Positions 34,876 to 44,322 of a stretch of DNA of 64,000 bases are shown here, piece by piece (the first letter of the stretch is position 1; the number at the start of each line of letters is the position of its first letter). The DNA is taken from NCBI GenBank assembly GCA_902776035.1, contig CACYOO010000001.1:95722-159721 (forward strand). The letters are read 5' to 3'. Position numbers and translations under genes: made by a program. The notes under the pieces were generated by a model. That model worked only from the letters and a program-made list of their open reading frames with translations. It had not been told where the DNA came from and did not search any database. The stretch is from an uncultured bacterium (GTDB lineage: Bacteria; Cyanobacteriota; Vampirovibrionia; Gastranaerophilales; Gastranaerophilaceae).

Positions 34876-35804
34876 TATTTACCACCGTTAAATAAATCAT
34901 CTATGTCATCTCCGCTTTGCATAAGATTTTTGGGAATTTCAATACTTTTTACGGTTTCTCTTAAATTATTTAAACCATAAATTGTATTTTCAAGATACGG
35001 AACTAATTTTGTTAAATTTTTACCTATTGCATCATTTAACTGTTTTGGCATTTCAGAAAGCAGGTTTGTAAGGTTATTGTTTTGAATTTTTGTTTCCTTT
35101 AACAATTCAACAAGAAATTTTTCTGATGTTATACTGTCAAACAGATTATACATAAGTTCTTGTATTTCAACTAATGGAACTTTACATTTTTTGTTATAAT
35201 AAATTTTTTCAAAAAACATAAATATTAATGATGAACTAACGGCTAAAACCGAACAAAGGGCTGCTATCTGCATACTTGACATCAATCCGGAAACAGAAGC
35301 TATTGTTGTTTCCTGAGTTGAAAAATCAACTTTAGTAAACGCAATTGCTATATTCAAAAATGTAAATAAAGGTCCCATACCTGTTAAAAGTGTAGGTACA
35401 ATTTGTACAAATTTGCTGTTGTATTTTGATTGTACAAGAGAATCCTCATTAAAAAAATATGTAGGATCAGAAGTAGTTTGAATTGCATTTCCAACCTGAT
35501 TTGATACATTTTGAAATGCAACACCGTTATTTCTATTTTTTATGGCAACACTTTCCGAAAAAACAAATGTACTTTTAAACTCTGCCCAAGAATTTGAAAT
35601 ATATTTTTGACTTGATATTGTTTTATCAAATTCACTAAATCTGTATGACAAGTCATTTTTATTATATTTCTTTAAAAAACCGATTAGCCATATAAGATTT
35701 GCATTAACATAATCAAATTTTTTAATACAATACACAACAACAACGATAAAAGTTCCTACTATAAGTAGTATTGCCGGATCAAGTATATAAGTTAAAATAT
35801 TCAT
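34875..35804 (-). CDS. MotA/TolQ/ExbB-like membrane protein
   Basis: 309 aa with three apparent membrane helices: 10-30, and two near 145-170 and 180-205. The region VPTLLTGMGPLFTFLNIAIAF and the preceding loop fit the TolQ/MotA/ExbB/ZorA proton-channel fold. The C-terminal 85 residues are cytoplasmic and helical, much shorter than the tail of ZorA in Zorya systems. It is the first gene of its operon, with AGAGGTGG before the ATG. The divergent gene across 83 bp encodes a giant zinc-ribbon protein, so the two may work together. Confidence 0.8.
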   Translation of the reverse strand: MNILTYILDPAILLIVGTFIVVVVYCIKKFDYVNANLIWLIGFLKKYNKNDLSYRFSEFDKTISSQKYISNSWAEFKSTFVFSESVAIKNRNNGVAFQNVSNQVGNAIQTTSDPTYFFNEDSLVQSKYNSKFVQIVPTLLTGMGPLFTFLNIAIAFTKVDFSTQETTIASVSGLMSSMQIAALCSVLAVSSSLIFMFFEKIYYNKKCKVPLVEIQELMYNLFDSITSEKFLVELLKETKIQNNNLTNLLSEMPKQLNDAIGKNLTKLVPYLENTIYGLNNLRETVKSIEIPKNLMQSGDDIDDLFNGGK

Positions 35805-35852
35805 ACCACCTCTTATTTTATTTTAATAACTATTTCATTATACTATAACAAA

Positions 35853-35881
35853 TTGATTTTTAAAATAAAAAATTGTATAAT
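35853..35881 (+). promoter_or_regulatory. Promoter giving a predicted leaderless mRNA
   Basis: TTGATT (35853-35858) and TATAAT (35876-35881) are exactly 17 bp apart. The ATG at 35888 begins 6 nt after the -10 box, the same geometry as at 17158-17193. Confidence 0.7.
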
Positions 35882-35887
35882 CGAACC

Positions 35888-38800
35888 ATGAAATGTCCAA
35901 AATGTGGAAATGAAATAAATGACAATGTTCTTGCCTGCCCACACTGTAAAAAAGTTTTTCAATTACAATGTCCTATTTGCGGTGCATTAAACAAAACAAA
36001 TATATGTGCAGACTGCGGTTATGTTATATTAAGCAAATGTCATAAATGTGGAAGAATAAATCACACTATTGATGGAAAATGTAAGCGATGCGGATTTGAT
36101 ACAAATGTAAGTGCAATAATTCAATCTGCTAATATAAGTGAATTTGCGACTCTTTCTATTGATTTTCCTAATTTAAAAGATTTAGTTAAAACTTTTGATT
36201 CAAATAAATTATTTCAGAAGTTTAATGCCCGATTAAATCGTCTTATTTATGATATGACCAAAGCCAGAAAATTAAGAAGGCAAATTATAGGAACTACTTA
36301 TGTAATTCGTTTTAATAAAGATTACACATATACATCTTCTGTTAAAAATTCAATTCAATTTGCGATTGAGCTCTTAAATATTGTTGAAAAACTTAATTAT
36401 AAGTTAAAACAAAAAGGAGATATTACTCTACAATGCTGCATGGCGATATTAAAAAGAACCGTTTATGCTAAAAATGATGATTATCGTTCAGGTGTAAACA
36501 TTCAGGTTATGTACCAGAATATAACAGCAGAAAGTATCAAAAAAAATTCCCAGCTTATAGTTGACACAACAGTATATGATGCTGCAAACAGAGATTATAA
36601 GTTCAATTCTATTGGCATGTGTGTATTAAAAGGACAGTCAGTATTCTTGTATGAATTGGATTTGGATAATTATGTAAAATATGAACCAAAAGAAAAAGAA
36701 GAAAATAATATTGTAGATATTTCCGATGCAATTGGTATTTCAATATCATCTGATGATGATGAAAAATTAGAAGAAGAAACTTCTATCTATGATATAGAGG
36801 GTATCGAATTTGAAGAAATAAAATGTGAATTTACAAAAGCATCCGCACAAGGATTGGCTGCAAATATATCGGATTTACTAATTCAACAAAAAAAACGAGT
36901 TTTAGTTTTAAAAGGAAGGAAAAAATATCAACCGAGAATAAAAGAAATAACTTCAAAAATAAAACAGAAGAATATTTATACGAATATAATTAATATTTGC
37001 TGTTACAGAGAAATGAAGTATAAACCATACGCTTTTTTTGCAGAATTTATTTCTGAAGCAAGAGGTTACAGTAATATATCAAAATTAAATAATAAAAATG
37101 ATTTTAGTATATTTAATGCTATAGATAGTAATGGATATTTAAGAAGTATTGTTAATTGTCAATTAAAAGAAAATGAATCGACAGAAGCTTCTGCTGAAGC
37201 TGAACAGATATTTAATACAATCTTTTCAGGTATGCAAAATACCCTTATTATAATTGAGGATGCAGAATTTATTGATGAATTATCTTTTCAAATATTGACA
37301 CGTATCTTAAGTAGATTTGATGAGTTAGGTATAAGTTACATTTTTGTTGCGGGTAAAGATTTTAGATTACATGGAACGGCACACTTTTTACTTGGAATGA
37401 ATAATTATACGGAGATATTTTTACAACCGACACCAATGAATGTTTTACTTAAATCTAATGCAGACCTATGTAAAAATATAATCAACACCTTTTATATGCA
37501 AAAAATTAAGCAATATACAAAGGGGTCACAAACATATTTTATGATGTCGTTGCTTCATTTACTTGAAATGGGTGTATTAAAACTTGTAAACGGTTCTTTT
37601 GAGCTAAATAATGAAGCAACTGTTATGCTGCCTGCAACATTAGATGAATTGATACAAAAAAAATTATTTTATGTAAAAAAAATATCTGCGGATTTGTTTA
37701 ATTTTGCAGTTAATATTATACTTTTAGGCCCGATTATTACTTTAGACACTGTTAAATTATTTAATAAAGAAAATACGGAAGAATTTTTACAAATACTAAA
37801 TCAAAAAGATTTTATTGAAATTAATGATAAATATATACTTGTTCAGAACTTTAACAGTATGTTTGAAAATTTGCTTAAAATACTTTCTGATGACGAACTT
37901 GAAAATTATTCTACAACATTAATAAAAGTTTGTTTTAATGCAAATGAACCATCTCCTTGCTTAGAAAGATTATACTCTATTATTGGAGATGCAGAAAATG
38001 ATTTTGAACAACTAAATGCTATTGCAAAAGTAAGTAAAAGTATAGGTGATTATGATACATATTTAAATTGTTGTATAAAAGCCATAGATACAATAAGTAT
38101 AAATACATTGGATATTGATGAAAACAATGATTTGGCAGAATACAAAAAAGAATTATATAAAAATATTTCAAGTATGCTTTCGAGTTATACAAATGAAAAA
38201 GTATCAAGGGTAGCACCTATTGTAATTGATGCATTAAAAACTTATTTTAGCGGTAATGAATCAGTTGTTTTGTATAATAAAATTTTAAGAAGCTGTATTT
38301 TATCAGGAAATTATAATCAGGCACTATCTGCATCTCAATGTGTATTATCCAATATAGATAAAAAAGGTATAAATCCAAATGAAGCAGATTATAATCCTAT
38401 TGCTTTTTATGCAAATATAAATAGAATAGAAATATTATTTAATATTGGTAATTGGAATGAAACGATAACTCTTGGAAAACGCATATTTAACCTTATTGGT
38501 GAATGTGGAATTGATAAATTTACAACAAACAAGATTAGTATTGCAAATCTAAAAAAAATATTAACGGATACTGTAGAATATGTAATTTTTGCAATGGAAT
38601 TACAAATGGAAACCGGTATTGAAGAATTTTGTAATCAAGTAACCGCTATTTTGGGAAGTTTTCCAAATTCATATAATTACTTTAAACAAATTATACCGAT
38701 ATTACAAAATGATAAAATATCATTAGAGCCAAATTATAATAAAATGAATAAATTTTCCGGCTTTTTATATTATATAATGGATGCGTTTACTACTGCTACA

Positions 38801-39244
38801 GATGAGCATTCAATTGCTGAAAAATTTTATCATGCAAAATTAGAAGCAAGAAGACATAAATTATATCAAATGGAATTATTCTCTGATTTAATGATAGGAC
38901 GTGTATATTTTAAACTTGAAAATTATCAAAAATCATCTGTTATATATAACAGTGTTCTTGATATGTCAATTAATAACGGATATTCAAATCTTGTATATTT
39001 AGCTTGGTATTCAATAGCAGAACAATCACTTGCAGAGGAAAATTTACAAAACGCTTCAAGTTTAGTAAAGAATGCACTTGTGCAGTTGGAAAGTAATAAT
39101 CATTCAAATATTTATATACTAATGTTATTTAAATTGTTACAATCTAAGATATTAAAATTACAAAATGAAACAAAAGAAGCTGATTTTTGTTATAATCAAT
39201 ATATAAAAATTGCAAACAAATATAATATAAAAACAAAAAAATAA
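35888..39244 (+). CDS. Zinc-ribbon / degenerate nucleotidyl-cyclase / degenerate AAA ATPase / TPR-like protein
   Basis: 1119 aa, the largest protein here. Three tandem zinc ribbons occupy 3-68 (C3/C6, C17/C20; C28/C31, C40/C43; C51/C54, C65/C68). Residues about 85-258 follow the class III adenylate-cyclase order, with D92 at the first metal position, SGVNIQVMYQ, and LGP-like SIGMCVLKG before the final strand. The second metal motif (GDG) is replaced by GTT. A STAND-like ATPase region (315-680) retains a Walker B (IIIEDAE, 454-460), but Walker A is reduced to LKGRKKYQP. The rest is helical and repeat-like. It is probably a non-catalytic sensor or scaffold. Start chosen from the promoter; an in-frame codon at 35873 would lie in it. 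Confidence 0.72.
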   Translation: MKCPKCGNEINDNVLACPHCKKVFQLQCPICGALNKTNICADCGYVILSKCHKCGRINHTIDGKCKRCGFDTNVSAIIQSANISEFATLSIDFPNLKDLVKTFDSNKLFQKFNARLNRLIYDMTKARKLRRQIIGTTYVIRFNKDYTYTSSVKNSIQFAIELLNIVEKLNYKLKQKGDITLQCCMAILKRTVYAKNDDYRSGVNIQVMYQNITAESIKKNSQLIVDTTVYDAANRDYKFNSIGMCVLKGQSVFLYELDLDNYVKYEPKEKEENNIVDISDAIGISISSDDDEKLEEETSIYDIEGIEFEEIKCEFTKASAQGLAANISDLLIQQKKRVLVLKGRKKYQPRIKEITSKIKQKNIYTNIINICCYREMKYKPYAFFAEFISEARGYSNISKLNNKNDFSIFNAIDSNGYLRSIVNCQLKENESTEASAEAEQIFNTIFSGMQNTLIIIEDAEFIDELSFQILTRILSRFDELGISYIFVAGKDFRLHGTAHFLLGMNNYTEIFLQPTPMNVLLKSNADLCKNIINTFYMQKIKQYTKGSQTYFMMSLLHLLEMGVLKLVNGSFELNNEATVMLPATLDELIQKKLFYVKKISADLFNFAVNIILLGPIITLDTVKLFNKENTEEFLQILNQKDFIEINDKYILVQNFNSMFENLLKILSDDELENYSTTLIKVCFNANEPSPCLERLYSIIGDAENDFEQLNAIAKVSKSIGDYDTYLNCCIKAIDTISINTLDIDENNDLAEYKKELYKNISSMLSSYTNEKVSRVAPIVIDALKTYFSGNESVVLYNKILRSCILSGNYNQALSASQCVLSNIDKKGINPNEADYNPIAFYANINRIEILFNIGNWNETITLGKRIFNLIGECGIDKFTTNKISIANLKKILTDTVEYVIFAMELQMETGIEEFCNQVTAILGSFPNSYNYFKQIIPILQNDKISLEPNYNKMNKFSGFLYYIMDAFTTATDEHSIAEKFYHAKLEARRHKLYQMELFSDLMIGRVYFKLENYQKSSVIYNSVLDMSINNGYSNLVYLAWYSIAEQSLAEENLQNASSLVKNALVQLESNNHSNIYILMLFKLLQSKILKLQNETKEADFCYNQYIKIANKYNIKTKK

Positions 39245-39277
39245 AAAATAAAAAATAAAAAATAAAAAATAAAAAAT
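39236..39277. repeat. Tandem heptanucleotide repeat (AAAAAAT, six copies)
   Basis: Six T residues at 39242, 39249, 39256, 39263, 39270 and 39277 are each separated by A6. The run starts at the stop codon of the large protein and ends 5 nt before the GGAGG of glgA. It could vary in copy number by slippage. Confidence 0.85.
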
Positions 39278-39290
39278 AACGGAGGTTTAA

Positions 39291-40745
39291 ATGAAAATAT
39301 TATTTGCGGCAGCAGAGGTTGCACCATTTTCCAAAGTAGGCGGATTGGCTGATGTTGTAGGTAGCTTACCTAAATACTTGGAAAAAGATAAAGATGCGGA
39401 AATAGCCATTTTTACACCATTGCATGGCTGTATAGATAAAAATAAGTTTGGAATAAAAGAATATCCTGATTCAGAAATGTGGATTACATTTGGCTGGCAG
39501 GGACACAAATTTAAACTAAACTATTGTAAATTACCGGGTACAAAAATAAATGTATTCTTTATTGAAAATGATTGGTATTTTGGTTGTTTTAAAGAAGTTT
39601 ATCCAAAATATCTTGATCCGAGATATGAACATGAACGTTATATTGCTTTTTCACTTGCAGTATTAGAGTATGCAAAGGCATTAAATTTCAAAGCAGATAT
39701 TGTACATACACACGATTGGCATACTGCAATGATACCTATGTTTATAAAGGCAAATTACAAGTATGATGATTTTTGGAACAAGGCAAAAAATGTTTTCCAA
39801 ATTCACAATTTAGCATATCAAGGAATATGGCATCAAGATGTACTTGATTTTGCAAATATGAGAAAAGATATTGTATTTAATCAATGGGGATTAGAACATT
39901 ACGGAATGGTAAATTGGGTAAAAGGAGCTATAAATTATTCAGATGCAATTCTTGTTGTATCCCCAAAATATTCTCAGGAAATTTTAACAGGTGAATACGG
40001 TGAGGGTATGGATTATACATTGAGAATGAATCAAGGTAAAATACATGGTATATTAAACGGTATTGATTATACTGTATTCGATCCGAAAAATGATAAAAAT
40101 TTAGTCGAAAATTATGATGTTCGCTCTATGAAAAAAGGTAAAAGTGCTAATAAAAAAGCTGTATGCGAACATTTTGGATTGAAATATAATCCTGATAGAC
40201 CTTTAGTTGCACTTATTTCACGACTTGTTGATCAAAAAGGTATTGATTTGATAAGAGCGGAACAATATGAACTTATGAATATGGATGCTGATTTTGTATT
40301 TTTAGGTTCAGGAGCTAAACCATACGAGGATTTATTAATTTGGTTATCAAATAATACAAGCAATATAAGAGCTGAAATCGGCTATAATGCAGAACTTGCA
40401 AATCAAATATATGCCGGTTCGGACTTGTTCTTAATGCCATCAAGATTTGAACCTTGCGGATTAAGTCAACTAATAGCTATGCGATACGGTTCATTGCCTG
40501 TAGTAAGAGCAACAGGTGGTCTTGATGATACTGTAACAGGAGAACCTATTGATGTTGCAAACGGTTTTAAATTCTGGAGATATAACGGATGGGATATGAA
40601 GGAATGCTTATATTATGCAATAAATGTTTATAAAAACAAACCTAAAGAATTTGAACAAATGCGTAAAAATGCAATGAAAGCTGATTTCAGCTGGAAAGTA
40701 AGCGCAGGTAAATATATGGACTTGTACAAAAATCTTTTAAAGTAA
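39291..40745 (+). CDS. glgA: Glycogen synthase (ADP-glucose type)
   Basis: Elongates alpha-1,4-glucan from ADP-glucose. The N-terminal GT5 motif K15-VGGLADVVGSLP binds the donor. HTHDWHTAMIP is the usual acceptor-side loop. The C-terminal SRFEPCGLSQLIAMRYG carries the catalytic Glu, and STGG-like ATGGLDDTV follows. The length of 484 aa is normal. GGAGG lies 6 nt before the ATG, immediately after a tandem A-rich repeat. Branching and debranching enzymes are not adjacent, although the window's first partial gene may be related. Confidence 0.95.
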   Translation: MKILFAAAEVAPFSKVGGLADVVGSLPKYLEKDKDAEIAIFTPLHGCIDKNKFGIKEYPDSEMWITFGWQGHKFKLNYCKLPGTKINVFFIENDWYFGCFKEVYPKYLDPRYEHERYIAFSLAVLEYAKALNFKADIVHTHDWHTAMIPMFIKANYKYDDFWNKAKNVFQIHNLAYQGIWHQDVLDFANMRKDIVFNQWGLEHYGMVNWVKGAINYSDAILVVSPKYSQEILTGEYGEGMDYTLRMNQGKIHGILNGIDYTVFDPKNDKNLVENYDVRSMKKGKSANKKAVCEHFGLKYNPDRPLVALISRLVDQKGIDLIRAEQYELMNMDADFVFLGSGAKPYEDLLIWLSNNTSNIRAEIGYNAELANQIYAGSDLFLMPSRFEPCGLSQLIAMRYGSLPVVRATGGLDDTVTGEPIDVANGFKFWRYNGWDMKECLYYAINVYKNKPKEFEQMRKNAMKADFSWKVSAGKYMDLYKNLLK

Positions 40746-40764
40746 AAGTAATTAAATGTAAAAA

Positions 40765-42111
40765 ATGGATAAACTAACAAATAATGATGATAATTTACAA
40801 TGGAGGGAAAGTAGTGTCAAAGCACTATTTCCTTTTATTGTGTTTGTATTGTTTTATTTTGGTTTTTCTATTCTAACAAGAGATTTTTCAAAAGTTCCAA
40901 TGTCAGTGGCTTTTATAATATCATCCGCAGTTGCATTGACGTTAAACCATAAAGAAAAGTTGGGAAAAAAAATAGAAATATTCGCACTTGGTATGGGTAA
41001 CAGAGATATAATGATGATGTGCCTGATATTTATATTGGCGGGTGCATTTACCGCAACGGCAGAAGCAGTAGGTGCAGTAGATGCAGTTGTCGCAATTGCA
41101 CAAAATATCGTACCTCATAGATTTATGATGTCAGGAATGTTTATTGTATCAGCATTAATATCACTTTCAATCGGTACATCTTGTGGTACAATTGCGGCAG
41201 TAGTACCAATTGCAGTTGAATTATCACAAGCATTAGGGCTGCCGGCAGGTGTTATGTTAGGGGCGGTTGTTGGTGGAGCAATGTTCGGTGATAGCTTATC
41301 TGTTATTTCTGATACTACGATTGCATCTACCAGAACGCAAAATGTTGAAATGCGTGATAAAATGATATTTAATTTTAAAATTGTAACTGTTCCTTCTATC
41401 TTGTGTGTATTAATATATTTACTTCCTGTGTTTGCACCTGCGGCAGACAGTGTTTCGTCTGTATCTGTTACATTATCATCTTACATTAAAATTGCACCAT
41501 ACTTTTTTCTTTTAATATTTGGTATGGCAGGTATGAATGTAATGCTTTTGCTTTTGATTGCAATTATATTAAATTTAATAATTGGTATTCATTACGGAAC
41601 TTTTGATTTATTTGGCGGTTTTACTTTTATTGGGGACGGAACTGTCAGTATGGCAAATACAATTGTAGTTGCAATGCTTGCAGGCGGAATGCTTCAAATG
41701 GTTAGATATAACGGTGGAATAACGTATATAATTAAAGTAACTGAACATTTTATAAAAAACAAAAAACTTTGTGAGTTAGGAATATGTTTTTTAGTGGGAA
41801 TGATGGATTTATTTACGGCTAACAATACTGTAGCCATAATTACAGCAGGTCCTATTGCAAAAGAATTGAGTCAAAAATACGGAGTTGATGCAAGAAGAAC
41901 TGCAAGTCTTTTAGATACAACATCTTGTTGTGTACAAGGTGTTATACCTTATGGCGCACAAATATTAATAGCAACAAGTTTAGCCGCTTCAATTTCAATC
42001 AGTTCGTTTACTATAATGAAAAGCTTATTTTATCCTGTGCTTGTCGGTATAGGTATTATAGTTTCAATAATTTTAGGTGTAAAAATCAAAGACAGAAACG
42101 AAAATAATTAA
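40765..42111 (+). CDS. NhaC-family Na+/H+ antiporter-like protein
   Basis: 448 aa with about eleven membrane helices. The motif SIGTSCGTIAAVVPIAVEL (near 133-151), then GAVVGGAMFGDSLSVISDTTIAST, matches NhaC-type exchangers (the D residues in GDSLSP-like sequence are conserved). It probably exchanges Na+ for H+, or an organic ion such as malate/lactate in related proteins. It starts 19 bp after glgA with no clear ribosome site, so translation may depend on readthrough from the glgA message. Confidence 0.82.
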   Translation: MDKLTNNDDNLQWRESSVKALFPFIVFVLFYFGFSILTRDFSKVPMSVAFIISSAVALTLNHKEKLGKKIEIFALGMGNRDIMMMCLIFILAGAFTATAEAVGAVDAVVAIAQNIVPHRFMMSGMFIVSALISLSIGTSCGTIAAVVPIAVELSQALGLPAGVMLGAVVGGAMFGDSLSVISDTTIASTRTQNVEMRDKMIFNFKIVTVPSILCVLIYLLPVFAPAADSVSSVSVTLSSYIKIAPYFFLLIFGMAGMNVMLLLLIAIILNLIIGIHYGTFDLFGGFTFIGDGTVSMANTIVVAMLAGGMLQMVRYNGGITYIIKVTEHFIKNKKLCELGICFLVGMMDLFTANNTVAIITAGPIAKELSQKYGVDARRTASLLDTTSCCVQGVIPYGAQILIATSLAASISISSFTIMKSLFYPVLVGIGIIVSIILGVKIKDRNENN

Positions 42112-42167
42112 TAAGAATATTTTTTTGAAGTATAATTTTAATTGAGAATTAGAAGAAAGGTACAAAA

Positions 42168-42647
42168 ATGAAAACAGCAATATACCCCGGAAGTTTTGAC
42201 CCTATTACAAACGGGCATTTGGATGTATTAAAAACAAGTAGTGAAATTTTTGATAAGGTAATTATAGCAGTTGCAGTAAACCCTGATAAAACAACAGGTT
42301 TTTTAACTATTGACGAAAGAGTAAATCTTATAAAAGAATCCGTAAAAGAATTTAAAAATGTAGAGGTTGACAGTTTTGAGGGATTGACAGTTGAATATGC
42401 AAAAAAGAAAAATGCAAAAGTTTTAATACGTGGTTTGAGAGCTGTTTCTGATTTCGAATTTGAAATGCAATTATCCCAAACTAACAGTTCTTTAGATGAA
42501 AATATAAAAACAATATTTTTAACAACAAGACCAAAATACAACTTTATATCATCAAGTGCCGTAAAAGAAGTAGTAAGTTTAGGCGGAGATGTATCAAAAT
42601 TTGTTCCTAAAAATGTTTATGATTATTTAAAAAACAGAAAAATATAG
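42168..42647 (+). CDS. coaD: Phosphopantetheine adenylyltransferase
   Basis: Catalyses the fourth step of coenzyme A synthesis, adding AMP from ATP to 4'-phosphopantetheine. The nucleotidyltransferase motif is YPGSFDPITNGHLDVL with H17. GLRAVSDFEFE and ISSSAVKEVVSLGGD complete the signature. The length of 159 aa is standard. AAGG is placed before the ATG. It converges on miaA with a 9-bp gap and no visible terminator. Confidence 0.96.
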   Translation: MKTAIYPGSFDPITNGHLDVLKTSSEIFDKVIIAVAVNPDKTTGFLTIDERVNLIKESVKEFKNVEVDSFEGLTVEYAKKKNAKVLIRGLRAVSDFEFEMQLSQTNSSLDENIKTIFLTTRPKYNFISSSAVKEVVSLGGDVSKFVPKNVYDYLKNRKI

Positions 42648-42656
42648 ATATTTTAT

Positions 42657-43505
42657 CTAACTTAAGCCGAGAGCTTCATTTTTACGAAACCAAGTTAGCT
42701 GACGTTTTGCGTAGTTTCTTGTATGCTGTTTTAAAAGTTCTTTTGCTCTATCTAAATCTATTTCTCCGTCTAAATATTGTATAACTTCTTTATATCCTAT
42801 AGTATCAACAATATTTTTAATTCTTCCGTGCTTTTTTAAAAGATTTTTTGTTTCATCAACAATACCATCTTCAAACATTCTGTCAACACGAGAATTAATA
42901 CGGTTGTATATTTCATCTCTTGGCATATTTATTCCAATCCACTCTACTTTGTATGGAACTTCCTGTTTTTGTTCGATTTCAGAAATTGGTTTACCAAGTG
43001 ATTTACATATTTCTATTTTTCTTATAAGTTTTCTCTTATCTATATCAGTTATATTTTGAAAAGACTTTTTATCAAGTTTTTCAAAAATCAAAAGTAATTC
43101 TTCTTTTGAAAGTAAAGACAGTTCCTGCCTTAATTTTAAATCCGGCTTCACGTCGGTTAACTTATAACCTTCAAGTAAAATTCTAAAATATAAACCTGTA
43201 CCACCAACAATAATTGGAGTTTTTTTGTGAGAGATTATTTCTTTAATCGCATTTGTTGCATCTTTATAGAAATCAGATACAGTATAATCATATTCCGGCT
43301 CAACTATATCTATTAAATAATGCTTAATGTTTCCCTTTTCTTCTTTTGTTGGTTTAGCCACAGCTATATTAAATCCATTATATACAAGCCGTGAATCTGC
43401 AGATATAATTTCTCCATTTATTTTTTTTGCAAGTTCTACTGCAAATTTACTCTTTCCCGTTGCTGTCGGAGATGCTATCGCTATTACTTTTGATTTTTCT
43501 TTCAT
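42657..43505 (-). CDS. miaA: tRNA dimethylallyltransferase
   Basis: Adds dimethylallyl to A37 of tRNAs that read U-starting codons. The P-loop SPTATGKSK starts at residue 12. D-x-R-like SADSRLVYNGFNIAVAKPT follows, and GGTGLYFRILLEGY near 105. The C-terminus NYAKRQLTWFRK is diagnostic. I start at the ATG at 43505 (MKEKSKVIAI); the frame extends further upstream but with an unrelated hydrophobic leader. With this start it overlaps the upstream membrane-protein gene by 59 nt. The product is 282 aa, slightly shorter than average. Confidence 0.94.
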   Translation of the reverse strand: MKEKSKVIAIASPTATGKSKFAVELAKKINGEIISADSRLVYNGFNIAVAKPTKEEKGNIKHYLIDIVEPEYDYTVSDFYKDATNAIKEIISHKKTPIIVGGTGLYFRILLEGYKLTDVKPDLKLRQELSLLSKEELLLIFEKLDKKSFQNITDIDKRKLIRKIEICKSLGKPISEIEQKQEVPYKVEWIGINMPRDEIYNRINSRVDRMFEDGIVDETKNLLKKHGRIKNIVDTIGYKEVIQYLDGEIDLDRAKELLKQHTRNYAKRQLTWFRKNEALGLS

Positions 43506-44304
43506 AGTATAAAAATAATAATACAAATACATAGACAATAAAATAAAAATAAATAAGCGTAAATATAAATAAAATAAATATATTTTTTAATGCAAGTATA
43601 TTTATCATTGAAAATATAGTATTAGATGCAATTATAAATAGAAATAATATAATTATTTGCGGCTTCGTTAAAACATTTATAATAGAATAATACAATGCTT
43701 TTAAAACATTTTTTGTCTTATAAAATATTTCTATCGGCCAAAACATAGTAAATAAAGCAAATAACATACTGAAAATACCTGTTACAAGTGTCCAATTAGA
43801 AAATCTAATAAACTGTTCTTTATTCATCTCTGCTATTATATCCTTTAATACAGAAAATGACATAATACCTTTTAAATATGTTATAAAGTCAATTCCCAAA
43901 GAACCTATGAATTTTAAACAAAACATATAAACACCTGCTATAACAACAATAAATATAACAAATGTTCCTATTAGATAAAATAAACAAGGTATAAAATATT
44001 CTCCAACACCTGTAGAAAATTCATTTATCAATTTAAATGATTCAGCGTCTTTATTTTTATTATTATTCTTGTTATCTTCTTGTTTTTTAACAGCAAGTTT
44101 AATCATATATCCCCAACCGGATATAAGTACGCTAAACATTAAAAGTATAACAAGCAATACAAAATATTCAGAAAAAATATTTTTAACATTTCTTTCTGCT
44201 AAAACTGTATAAAATAAAATTAATGCTGTAAACAACAGAGGAGGTGTAGATAAAATAAGATTATCAGATGTAATTTTAAAAGAATCCTTAAATATTCTCA
44301 GCAT
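43447..44304 (-). CDS. Six-helix membrane protein of unknown function
   Basis: 285 aa with about six membrane segments and a basic, Asn/Lys-rich cytoplasmic insert near residue 75 (KKQEDNKNNNKNKD). I do not recognise the family; the general layout resembles YciC/DUF975-like integral proteins. AGGA lies before the ATG. Its last 59 nt overlap the start of miaA, and it follows the dehydratase-activase gene by 18 bp. The long overlap suggests tight translational linkage with miaA rather than a functional one. Confidence 0.65.
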   Translation of the reverse strand: MLRIFKDSFKITSDNLILSTPPLLFTALILFYTVLAERNVKNIFSEYFVLLVILLMFSVLISGWGYMIKLAVKKQEDNKNNNKNKDAESFKLINEFSTGVGEYFIPCLFYLIGTFVIFIVVIAGVYMFCLKFIGSLGIDFITYLKGIMSFSVLKDIIAEMNKEQFIRFSNWTLVTGIFSMLFALFTMFWPIEIFYKTKNVLKALYYSIINVLTKPQIIILFLFIIASNTIFSMINILALKNIFILFIFTLIYFYFIVYVFVLLFLYYERKIKSNSDSISDSNGKE

Positions 44305-44322
44305 ACTTTTTCCTAAATTTTA

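Noticed and set aside
34174..35804. A complete Zorya anti-phage system
   Set aside because: The MotA/MotB-like pair recalls ZorA/ZorB, but the MotA-like protein lacks the long cytoplasmic tail of ZorA, and neither ZorC nor the ZorD helicase is adjacent; the next genes are UPF0210 and a small unknown.
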